Assembly (NCBI GenBank): GCA_903863315.1 | Contig: CAIPBN010000697.1 | Span: forward strand, 1-8,701 | From: an uncultured Verrucomicrobiota bacterium | GTDB lineage: Bacteria; Verrucomicrobiota; Verrucomicrobiia; Limisphaerales; SXTU01 | Direction of reading: 5' to 3' | Length of the DNA stretch: 8,701 bases | In this document: positions 1 through 6,424 of the stretch, in pieces | Numbering within the stretch: position 1 is the first letter of the stretch | Layout of the letters: every line of letters begins with the position of its first letter | The notes under the pieces: generated by a model | Told to the model about the DNA's origin: nothing | The model's input: only the letters and a program-made list of their open reading frames with translations | The model's database searches: none | Program-made: the position numbers and the translations under genes

Positions 1-318
1 CCGCCACCACCGGTCCCGGTGGTGGTCACTCCCAAGCCCGCGCCCAAGCCGGCAGTCGAGCCCGCCAAACCCGTGATGGTCGCCGCCGTCGTGAAACCAT
101 CGGTTGCCGCCGTGGAGCCGCCCCCGACTCCGGCCCCTGTCCCCGTCCGTCCGTCGCCCCCCGAAGTCAAACCCGCGCCGCCCGCACCGGTCACGCCCGT
201 GTTCCGCCCTGACCCGCCCGCGCCCGCACCCGCGCCGGAGCCCGTGCGCCGCCCCGCGCCCAGCGCCATCGCCCCCAACTGGACGGGACCGCGCTATTCC
301 TACCTGCACCCTTCGGCT
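1..318 (+). repeat. Low-complexity proline-rich coding segment
   Basis: About 105 codons in frame 1 encode mostly Pro, Ala and Val in irregular PAP, PKP, PVP and PEP steps. There is no exact tandem unit. The segment resembles an extended, rigid protein linker rather than a folded domain. It is C-rich on the + strand, which also creates spurious open frames in the other five readings. Confidence 0.6.
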
Positions 319-798
319 CCGTCGGCTGGCGCTCGCGCCGACGCGCAAACGCACTTCCAACTGGGCGTGTCCATGCAGCGCATCGGCAAATACAACGACG
401 CAGTGGCGGCCTACCAGCGTGCCATCCGGGCAGACGGCGCGTTCTTTGAGGCGTATCACAACCTCGGCATTTGCGCCGCCCAAATGGGGGACCTCCTGAA
501 ATCCACCGCCGCCTATGAAACGGCCCTGGCGCTGGAGCCGGATTCCAACAGCGCCCGCTACAATTTTGCACTGGCCTTGCAGCGGGGCGGGCACCTGCTG
601 GATGCCGCCGGCGAAATGGAGCGCTTGCTGGAGAAGGCTCCGGATGACGCCGGCGCGCATTTCGTGCTCGCGAATCTCTACTCGCAGCATTTCGGGCAGC
701 CCACCCGGGCCCGACCGCATTACCTCCGGGTGCTGGAGTTGCGCCCGCAGCATCCGCAGGCCACCGCCATCCGTTTCTGGCTCCGCGAGAATCCCTGA
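1..798 (+). CDS. Proline-rich TPR-repeat protein (5'-partial)
   Basis: The frame is open from base 1 with no stop (it begins PPPPVP), so the true start lies upstream; the GTG at 19 is only an internal codon. About the first 100 visible residues are low-complexity Pro/Ala/Val with Lys/Glu, like the extended spacers of TonB-type or periplasm-spanning proteins. Four TPR-like helix pairs follow, at roughly residues 114-147, 148-181, 182-215 and 216-251 of the visible frame. Each shows the usual pattern, for example FQLGVSMQRIGKYNDAVAAY and AYHNLGICAAQMGDLLKSTA. The protein ends RFWLRENP. TPR arrays bind peptides or proteins, so a scaffold or adaptor role is inferred; no enzymatic motif is visible. 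The missing N-terminus (signal anchor, kinase or other domain) would decide localisation. The next gene starts 111 bp downstream on the same strand. Confidence 0.8.
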   Translation, partial: PPPPVPVVVTPKPAPKPAVEPAKPVMVAAVVKPSVAAVEPPPTPAPVPVRPSPPEVKPAPPAPVTPVFRPDPPAPAPAPEPVRRPAPSAIAPNWTGPRYSYLHPSAPSAGARADAQTHFQLGVSMQRIGKYNDAVAAYQRAIRADGAFFEAYHNLGICAAQMGDLLKSTAAYETALALEPDSNSARYNFALALQRGGHLLDAAGEMERLLEKAPDDAGAHFVLANLYSQHFGQPTRARPHYLRVLELRPQHPQATAIRFWLRENP

Positions 799-838
799 GC
801 GGGCATGGGGCGAACGTCCTGACCGTGCGCGGGTGCGT

Positions 839-856
839 GAGCCGGGTCGGCGGCTC
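839..856. terminator. Weak hairpin after the TPR gene
   Basis: A 6-bp GC stem (gagccg/cggctc) with a 6-nt loop lies 40 bp after the TPR stop codon. It is followed about 12-30 nt later by a pyrimidine-rich stretch containing ttttt (near 880). The U-tract is too far from the stem for a classic intrinsic terminator. This is a weak candidate; in DNA this GC-rich such a stem can arise by chance. Confidence 0.2.
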
Positions 857-909
857 CTCACCGCATCTTTCGTCTTCATTTTTCCCATCTGCGGGCGCAT
901 GCTTTCGTC

Positions 910-1686
910 ATGCAAGTAGATGTCATCAGCTGGTTGAGTGGAGCACATCCCCTTTTCGCCGCGGTAGCGGAGACAGCCACAAAAGGCGCGGCCAAAGGAA
1001 CTGATGCATCTGGCGCTGGCGGGCTGGACTTCGGAGTTTTCGATGTGTTGCTCGTGCTGGCCATCGGCGTGGGGATCTGGCGGGGCAAGGTGCGCGGCAT
1101 CTCCGAGGAACTGCTGGATGCCCTCCAGTGGCTCGCCCTCGTCGTGGCGGCCGGCTTCCTTTACGGCCACGCCGGCGATCTGCTCGTGAAAGCAGGCTTG
1201 CAGCGCCTCACGGCCAACATCGGCGGCTACGTGCTCGTCGCCCTCACGGTGGTTATCCTGTTCGGCTTCATCCAGAAGAGCGTGGGCAACAAACTGGTGG
1301 ACAGCGATTTCTTCGGCAGTTGGGAATATCGCCTGGGATCGGCGGCGGGGGCGGTCCGCTTTTTCTGCATGTATGTCGTGGTGCTCGCGCTGCTGAGTGC
1401 GCGCTTTTTCGACGCCGCCGTGGTCGCCGCTGAGCGCAAGTATCAGGAAAAAGAGGTAGGCATGGTGCTAATGCCCACCTGGGGCATGGCGCAGCGGATG
1501 GCGCTCTACGACAACCTGGCCGGCCCCTACCTTCGGCAGTATCTCTCCTACGTGCTCATGCGCCCGGTGGGCTATGCCAAGCTGGGCCCGGACGGAAACA
1601 CCTTGGGCAAGCAGCAGCAACGCGTGCTGGACGACGTGACTTCCACGCCCAAGCCGGTCACTGCCCCGCCGCCGGAGAAGAAGTGA
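910..1686 (+). CDS. CvpA-family membrane protein
   Basis: This 258-residue protein has a polar Ala/Gly-rich N-terminus (about 1-40) and four predicted membrane helices, at about 42-58, 70-88, 104-122 and 147-167. The pattern following the first helix (GVGIWRGKVRGISEELLDAL) matches the CvpA family signature, an Asp-containing first helix followed by a WRG.xRG motif. The C-terminal about 90 residues are soluble and end in a Pro/Lys tail. CvpA was named for a requirement in colicin V production in E. coli, and homologues are widespread and linked to envelope homeostasis, but the biochemical activity is unknown. The N-terminal extension of about 40 residues before the first helix is longer than in E. 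coli CvpA (162 aa). No clear Shine-Dalgarno precedes the ATG. dnaG follows after 71 bp. Confidence 0.8.
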   Translation: MQVDVISWLSGAHPLFAAVAETATKGAAKGTDASGAGGLDFGVFDVLLVLAIGVGIWRGKVRGISEELLDALQWLALVVAAGFLYGHAGDLLVKAGLQRLTANIGGYVLVALTVVILFGFIQKSVGNKLVDSDFFGSWEYRLGSAAGAVRFFCMYVVVLALLSARFFDAAVVAAERKYQEKEVGMVLMPTWGMAQRMALYDNLAGPYLRQYLSYVLMRPVGYAKLGPDGNTLGKQQQRVLDDVTSTPKPVTAPPPEKK

Positions 1687-1711
1687 AGCCGGCTCCGGGT
1701 TCTGGGTTTGC

Positions 1712-1736
1712 GTCCAGCACCCCATAAACGCTGGAC
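1712..1736. other. Hairpin in the CvpA-dnaG intergenic gap
   Basis: Perfect 7-bp inverted repeat (gtccagc/gctggac) with an 11-nt loop, sitting in the 71-bp gap between the CvpA-family gene and dnaG. No T-run follows, so it is not a standard terminator. It could attenuate or stabilise a shared transcript, or be a remnant of a palindromic element. The gap is otherwise featureless apart from a weak purine patch, agaag, 6 nt before the dnaG ATG. Confidence 0.3.
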
Positions 1737-1757
1737 CTCCGACCCTAGAAGCCTTCG

Positions 1758-3785
1758 ATGCCCGGCCTGATTCCACCGCAGAAGCTCGAAGAAATCCGCG
1801 CTGCCAGCGACATCGTGGATGTCATCAGCGGCTACCTTGGCCCGTTGAAGCGTGCCGGTGGAAACTTCACCACGCTCTGCCCGTTCCACCGCGAGAAGTC
1901 CCCGAGCTTCAACGTCAATCCGGGCCGCCAGATCTTCCACTGCTTCGGCTGCCACAAGGGCGGCGACGTGTTCACCTTCGTGAAGGAATACGAAAGCCTC
2001 TCCTTCATCGAGGCCGTCCGCCGCCTCGCCGAGCGCGCGCGCATCGTGCTGGAATTCGAGGACAACCCGCACGCCAAGCAAGCGCGCGGCGAGAAGGAAT
2101 CCCTCCTCCACCTGCACGAGGAAATCTGCAAGCGCTGGCAGACCGCGCTCGCCAACGATGCCGCCGGGCAGATCGCGCGCGACTACCTCGCCAAACGCGG
2201 CGTCTCCGCCGAGGCCGTGAAACTCTTCCGCCTCGGTTACGCGCCGGACTTGTGGGACGACACGGTGAACTGGGCGAAGTCCAAGAAGTTCGACCTCGCG
2301 CTGGTCGAGCGCGGCGGCCTCATCATCCGCAAGGAAGGGGCCGACCACTTCTACGACCGCTTCCGGGGCCGGCTTATGTTCCCCATCTGCGATGAGCAAG
2401 GCCGCGTCATCGGCTTCAGCGGGCGCGTGCTGGCGGGCGACGAGAAGACCGCCAAGTATGTCAACTCGCCGGAGACGCCCATCTTCACCAAGGGCCGCGT
2501 CATCTTCGGCTTGGACAAGTCCAAGCGCGCCGTCGCCGACAAGGATTGCGCCATCATCTGCGAAGGCCAGCTCGACCTCATCGCGTGCTTCATGGCCGAC
2601 GTGAAGAACGTCGTCGCGCCGCAAGGCACCGCGCTCACCACCGACCATTGCCGCATCCTGAAACGCTACGCGGACGAGGTCGTGCTCTGCTTCGACTCCG
2701 ACAACGCTGGGCAGAACGCCGCCGTGCGCTCGCTCGACATCCTGCTCGCCAGCGGCCTCGCCATCCGCGTCGCCACCGTGCCCGCGCCGCACGACCCCGA
2801 CAGCTACATCAAGGCGCATGGCGGCCCCGCCTTCGCGCAGCTCATTGAGCGAGCGGAAAACTTCTTTGACTACTACCTCAACCGGCTCTGCGCCACGAAC
2901 GACCTCGCCACCGATAAGGGCCGCGCCGCCGTGCTCAAGGCGATGGCCGAGGCCACGCAGAAGACCGGCAACGCCGTGCTGACTGACACCTACGCGCAGA
3001 AGACCGCCGCGCGGCTGGGTGTCGCCCCCGAGTCCATGCGCGCAGAATTCAAGAAAATCGCCGCCACGAAGCCCAAGTTCGTGCTGCGCACTGAACCGTC
3101 CGCTCCCCGTGCCGGCGGTTTGCAACCGCCGCCTGCCGCGCCCGGCACGCCAAGGCCGATTTCCAAATCCACCCCATCCGACCCCGACAGCCCGCCGGAC
3201 GATTACTACGATTCGCAGCCGCCTTCCTCCCCCGCCGAGGGACATTCCAGCGACATGCTGCCCGGCACCGATTACGTTCCCGAGCCGGAAGCCCCGCCTT
3301 CGAAGCAGGAGTCCTGGCTGCTGCAGGCACTCTTCCACAGTGACGATCAGATGGAGTGGCTCGCCAACACGCTGCGCCTGGAATGGCTCACGCATTTCGG
3401 CGTCCGCCAAATCGTCGCCCACCGGTTGACGGCCTACGCGAACAACCACTGGGCCGGCCCCGCGCAACTGCTCGGCGAGTTGTCCGACGACGCCACGCGC
3501 TCGCTCTGCACGCAGGCGATGGCCGAGAGCGACCGAATGCTCGCGACCCCGCAACCCCGCGAGGGAGAGGACGCTGCGCGCGCGTCCCGTATCCAAGCCG
3601 AACGCGAGAAGGCTCGCGTGGCGATGCTTCGCGACGTGCTCACCCGGCTGCGCAACGACTTCATTGACCGCCGCATGGCCGAGCTGAATCGCGAATTGAA
3701 CGTGCCGCACCTCGAAGACTCCGAGCAGAACGCGCTCCTGCGTGAACGCGAGCAGTTGCGCCAGCAGAAGAAACAACCCCTCTGA
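1758..3785 (+). CDS. dnaG: DNA primase DnaG
   Basis: DnaG synthesises the RNA primers for lagging-strand replication on ssDNA, working with the replicative helicase. The 675-residue protein has the full domain order. The N-terminal CHC2 zinc-binding domain has ligands C41, H44 (CPFH), C62 and C65 (CFGC). The primase core carries the basic RFRGRLMFPI motif (201-210) and GRVIGFSGR (215-223). The TOPRIM site has the catalytic Glu in CEGQLDLIA (E269) and the acidic DSD at 313-315, followed by DPDSY (346-350). The EGQLDL form replaces the more common EGYMDV. A long Pro/Ser/Asp-rich linker (about 440-515) precedes the C-terminal helicase-interaction region (about 516-675), which is charged and helical and ends in a likely coiled coil. 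A weak agaag lies 6 nt before the ATG. The potassium-channel gene starts 18 bp after the stop, so the two are likely co-transcribed. Confidence 0.96.
   Translation: MPGLIPPQKLEEIRAASDIVDVISGYLGPLKRAGGNFTTLCPFHREKSPSFNVNPGRQIFHCFGCHKGGDVFTFVKEYESLSFIEAVRRLAERARIVLEFEDNPHAKQARGEKESLLHLHEEICKRWQTALANDAAGQIARDYLAKRGVSAEAVKLFRLGYAPDLWDDTVNWAKSKKFDLALVERGGLIIRKEGADHFYDRFRGRLMFPICDEQGRVIGFSGRVLAGDEKTAKYVNSPETPIFTKGRVIFGLDKSKRAVADKDCAIICEGQLDLIACFMADVKNVVAPQGTALTTDHCRILKRYADEVVLCFDSDNAGQNAAVRSLDILLASGLAIRVATVPAPHDPDSYIKAHGGPAFAQLIERAENFFDYYLNRLCATNDLATDKGRAAVLKAMAEATQKTGNAVLTDTYAQKTAARLGVAPESMRAEFKKIAATKPKFVLRTEPSAPRAGGLQPPPAAPGTPRPISKSTPSDPDSPPDDYYDSQPPSSPAEGHSSDMLPGTDYVPEPEAPPSKQESWLLQALFHSDDQMEWLANTLRLEWLTHFGVRQIVAHRLTAYANNHWAGPAQLLGELSDDATRSLCTQAMAESDRMLATPQPREGEDAARASRIQAEREKARVAMLRDVLTRLRNDFIDRRMAELNRELNVPHLEDSEQNALLREREQLRQQKKQPL
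3113..3131. repeat. Perfect palindrome inside the dnaG linker
   Basis: An 8-bp inverted repeat (cggcggtt/aaccgccg) separated by tgc lies in frame within dnaG, encoding part of AGGLQPPPA at the start of the variable linker (residues about 452-460). An outer pair, gtgccg (3109-3114) and cggcac (3143-3148), nests around it. The position is in the only non-conserved part of the protein. It may be a tolerated insertion of a short palindromic element or a chance product of GC-rich sequence. Confidence 0.45.
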
Positions 3786-3803
3786 CCACCCCTCGCCCCC
3801 GCC

Positions 3804-4850
3804 ATGCTCCTCACGACCCGAATGTGGAAATTGCTGCTGGCCGTCGCGCTGACGTTTCTCGCTGGCATCATCGGATATGAGGTGATTGAGGGCTGGAACT
3901 TTCTCGATGCCACCTACATGACGGTCATCACGCTGGCCACCATTGGCTACGGCGAGACGCATCCGCTGACCGATCAGGGCCGCATCTTTACTATCTTCTT
4001 GATCCTCGGCGGCATGACGACCGTATCTTACGGCGCGCTGACCCTCACCGCCCTTGTGGCCGATGGAGAGCTGATACAGTTGCTGAAACGCCGCCGCATG
4101 GACAAAGCCATCGCCCAACTTCAGGACCACTACATCATCTGCGGCTTCGGCAAGACAGGTGAACACGTCGTCGCGGAGTTGCTCAAAACGCACCGACAGG
4201 TCGTGGTCGTGGACAAGGATCCCGAAAACCTCCGGTGCTTCCACACCCGCCAGACCACCATTGACCGGCTGGGCGCGGGCATCGGCAACACCAAGGTGCA
4301 CTACCTCGTCGGCGACGCCGCCTCTGACCATGTTCTCATGGAGGCGGGTATCGAGCGTGCCGCCGGTATTTTCTGCGCCCTGGCTTCCGACAAGGACAAC
4401 TTGTTCGTGGTCCTCACCGCGCGCGGGCTCAACGCGCGCACCCGCATCATCAGCAAGTGCGAGGAGGACGAGACCGAGCAGAAGCTCCTGCGCGCCGGCG
4501 CGGACAGCATCGTCTCCCCCAAGCGCATCGGCGGACTGCGCATGGCCTCTGAGATGATTCGCCCCGCAGTCGTGTCTTTCCTTGATTTGATGGTGCGTGA
4601 CCCGCGCGGCTACCACTTCGAGGAAGTGAATATCGCGCCAGCCTCGCCCTTCCTGGGGCGGCCCTTTCGCGACACCCCGGTCTGCCAGGAGAAGTCCGTC
4701 CGCTTGGTGGCCTTGGTCGCGCAAGATGGCGGCCACGACTACAATCCCCCCGACGACACGCTGCTCACCGCCGGCCAGCGCCTGGTCTTCCTCGGCCGCA
4801 GCGAGCAGGTGAGCGCACTCCGGGCGGCGCTCAACGGCAGCGGAGCCTAG
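3804..4850 (+). CDS. RCK-gated potassium channel (two-TM, TrkA-N/TrkA-C)
   Basis: This 348-residue channel protein has a first membrane helix at about 8-27, a pore helix and selectivity filter TIGYGE at 46-51 (canonical K+ filter TVGYGD), and a second helix at about 60-84. A cytoplasmic RCK-N Rossmann domain begins HYIICGFGKTGEHVV, with a GxGxxG dinucleotide motif at G114, G116 and G119 and an acidic residue after beta-2 (VVVVDKD, D137). An RCK-C (TrkA-C) domain spans about 268-345. This is the architecture of MthK/GsuK-type tetrameric channels in the inner membrane, gated by ligands such as nucleotides or divalent cations; the ligand here cannot be read. The loop after D137 (about 143-164) looks some ten residues longer than usual. 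No Shine-Dalgarno is visible, and the gene follows dnaG by 18 bp. Confidence 0.9.
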   Translation: MLLTTRMWKLLLAVALTFLAGIIGYEVIEGWNFLDATYMTVITLATIGYGETHPLTDQGRIFTIFLILGGMTTVSYGALTLTALVADGELIQLLKRRRMDKAIAQLQDHYIICGFGKTGEHVVAELLKTHRQVVVVDKDPENLRCFHTRQTTIDRLGAGIGNTKVHYLVGDAASDHVLMEAGIERAAGIFCALASDKDNLFVVLTARGLNARTRIISKCEEDETEQKLLRAGADSIVSPKRIGGLRMASEMIRPAVVSFLDLMVRDPRGYHFEEVNIAPASPFLGRPFRDTPVCQEKSVRLVALVAQDGGHDYNPPDDTLLTAGQRLVFLGRSEQVSALRAALNGSGA

Positions 4851-4874
4851 CGCAGTTCGCTGGCCGCACTTGGG

Positions 4875-4906
4875 GAGGCGCGGCGTTCAAGCCCCCGCCA
4901 CGCCTC
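4875..4906. terminator. Hairpin between convergent genes, possible bidirectional terminator
   Basis: An 11-bp inverted repeat with one mismatch (arms 4875-4885 and 4896-4906, loop 10 nt) lies in the 54-bp gap between the convergent stop codons of the potassium channel and the transporter, overlapping the transporter's stop codon. A GC-rich stem at a convergent junction is the expected place for a bidirectional terminator. There is no T-tract on either side, so termination is inferred from position only. Confidence 0.4.
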
Positions 4907-6254
4907 AGAACACCCGCCACGGCGAGAAGAACAGCAGCGCCACCAGCCCGAACAACGGCACCAGAATCGGCAGCGCGTAGCGGAAGAAGTAGTCACCGAA
5001 GGACGGCGTCTTCACCTTTGCCGCGTCCGCAATCGACTTCACCATGAAGTTCGGCCCGTTGCCGATGTAGGTCATCGCCCCGAAGAACACCGCGCCGAGC
5101 GAGACGGCGATCAGCTCGTGCCCATGCTGCGCCACGAACGCGGTGACGTCCGCCGGCTGGCTCAGGCTGAGCTGCTGCCGGCCCATCGCGGCGGCCAGAA
5201 ACGTCAGGTAGGTGGGCGCGTTGTCGAGCACGCCGGACAGCGCGCCGGTGATCCAGTAAAACTTCATCGCGCTGTTCAACCCGAGCTGCGCCGCGTGGGA
5301 TTCGAGATAGTCCAGCGCGGGCACCATCGTGGCAAAGATGCCCACGAACAGCCACGCGACCTCCTTCACCGGCGCGAAGGTGAAATCATTCGCCTCATGG
5401 ACCGGCTTGGGCGTCGTGTAGTAGGAACCCACCGCCGCCGCGACCATCAGCGCCTCGCTCAGGCCGGGCGGCTGGCGCAGGAAGACGGCTCCAAGGATGA
5501 GCCCGAGAAATCCGAGGTTGTGCAGGCCGTCCACCTTCCACGTCTCGTGCGCCGTCTCCGCGTCGCGGACGGGCTTGGGCGCGCGCAGGAAGTTCTTCGC
5601 ATCGAAGGCGTAGAAGACGGCGATGAGCCCGAACACCGCGACGCACCACGCCTGCCAGCAATGTTCGAGCGTCCACCAGAACGGCACGCCTCGCAGGTAG
5701 CCGAGGAAGAGCGGCGGGTCGCCGATGGGCGTGAGGCAGCCGCCGACGTTGCTCACGATGAAGATGAAGAAGACGATGTGAAACGCGGTGATGCGATACT
5801 TGTTCATCCGAATCCACGGCCGGATGAGCAGCATGGACGCGCCCGTGGTGCCTATGAAGTTCGCCAGCACCGCGCCGACGAGCAGGAAGACGCAGTTCAC
5901 CAGCGGCGTGGCCTCGCCCTTCACCCGGATGTGGATGCCGCCGCTTACCACGAAGAGCGAGCCGATCAGCGCGATGAAGCTGACGTATTCGTGCGCGACG
6001 TGGAGCATCCGCACCCCGGCCCCGAGCCCCAGCACGTAGTAGAGCGTCGTGATCGCCCCCAGCCCGAGCGCAACGTGGTGGTAATGATGCTCCCACCAGT
6101 GCTTGTTGATGAACGGCCCCGTGGCAATCGCCGCCAGCAGCAGGGCAAACGGAATGATCATCCCCGGATGCGGGTCGGGCGTGGCGCTGGCAGCGGCAAG
6201 CAACGGCGTGAAAGCGGCAAACATGGTCGCCGATGATTCGGGAAGACTGGGCAT
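4905..6254 (-). CDS. Putative Na+/H+ antiporter or citrate transporter (IT superfamily)
   Basis: A 449-residue polytopic inner-membrane protein with roughly 11-12 hydrophobic segments. Characteristic motifs are PFINKHWWEHHY (47-58), ANFIGTTGASMLLIRPWIR (131-149), SNVGGCLTPIGDPPLFLG (168-185), GVLDNAPTYL (341-350) and YIGNGPNFMVKS (396-407). The paired re-entrant NVGG.L.PIGDPP and DNAPTY motifs are typical of ion-transporter superfamily proteins related to NhaD and CitMHS. Relatives are usually annotated as sodium:proton antiporters or putative citrate transporters (CitMHS_2-like). Which substrate is carried cannot be decided from sequence. The start is uncertain: ATG at 6254, or the internal ATG at 6224, which begins MFAAFTPLLAAASA like a signal peptide or first helix. 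Neither has a Shine-Dalgarno. A palindromic element begins 6 bp upstream of the longer start. Confidence 0.82.
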   Translation of the reverse strand: MPSLPESSATMFAAFTPLLAAASATPDPHPGMIIPFALLLAAIATGPFINKHWWEHHYHHVALGLGAITTLYYVLGLGAGVRMLHVAHEYVSFIALIGSLFVVSGGIHIRVKGEATPLVNCVFLLVGAVLANFIGTTGASMLLIRPWIRMNKYRITAFHIVFFIFIVSNVGGCLTPIGDPPLFLGYLRGVPFWWTLEHCWQAWCVAVFGLIAVFYAFDAKNFLRAPKPVRDAETAHETWKVDGLHNLGFLGLILGAVFLRQPPGLSEALMVAAAVGSYYTTPKPVHEANDFTFAPVKEVAWLFVGIFATMVPALDYLESHAAQLGLNSAMKFYWITGALSGVLDNAPTYLTFLAAAMGRQQLSLSQPADVTAFVAQHGHELIAVSLGAVFFGAMTYIGNGPNFMVKSIADAAKVKTPSFGDYFFRYALPILVPLFGLVALLFFSPWRVF

Positions 6255-6260
6255 GGGGCA

Positions 6261-6387
6261 AGCGGCAATGGAGCGCGGATTTCAGTCCGATTCAACGCTC
6301 GAACCACGAACGAGCTTCGCCCGTTCCACCGTTGGAACTGCGCACCTTCAAGCGGTCTGAAGTCCGGGCTCCAGCCGATTTGCCGCT
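6261..6387. repeat. Palindromic element (class B) in divergent intergenic region
   Basis: The inner arms at 6270-6288 and 6354-6372 are inverted repeats matching at 16 of 19 positions (left arm begins ggagcgcggatttcag). Outer arms agcggcaa (6261-6268) and ttgccgct (6380-6387) match perfectly, offset by a few bases. The interior holds a smaller perfect hairpin, gttcca/tggaac (6323-6338), and gctcg/cgagc (6297-6315). The whole resembles a non-autonomous palindromic (MITE- or REP-like) element of about 127 bp. It fills most of the 170-bp gap between the divergent transporter and methyltransferase-glycosyltransferase genes, leaving 6 bp to the first and 37 bp to the second. Any promoters must lie in, or be carried by, the element or the short flanks. 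Confidence 0.6.
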
Positions 6388-6414
6388 CGCCAGTCCGCGC
6401 CGCTTCCGGTAGCT

Positions 6415-6420
6415 AGAGGT
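6415..6420 (+). promoter_or_regulatory. Shine-Dalgarno for the methyltransferase-glycosyltransferase gene
   Basis: The sequence agaggt lies 4 nt before the ATG at 6425, closer than the usual spacing but a reasonable match to the anti-SD. It supports the start at 6425. Several other genes in the window lack such a site. Confidence 0.5.
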
Positions 6421-6424
6421 CCCG

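Noticed and set aside
839..861. A third, degraded copy of the class A repeat after the TPR gene
   Set aside because: It shares only the 8-mer ctcctcac and a short stem. The GTAGG/CCTAC ends and the acgtcg block are absent, so the resemblance is not distinguishable from chance.
1572..4736. A 1054-codon open frame on the minus strand
   Set aside because: It lies antisense to dnaG and the potassium channel, both of which have clear family motifs. Its translation is low-information (rich in Val, Gly, Arg, Ala, Glu) with no recognisable domain. GC-rich third positions remove stops from the antisense frame.
5118..6236. A 372-codon plus-strand open frame
   Set aside because: It is antisense to the transporter. 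The translation is Arg/Glu/His-rich without domains, while the minus strand encodes coherent membrane helices and family motifs.
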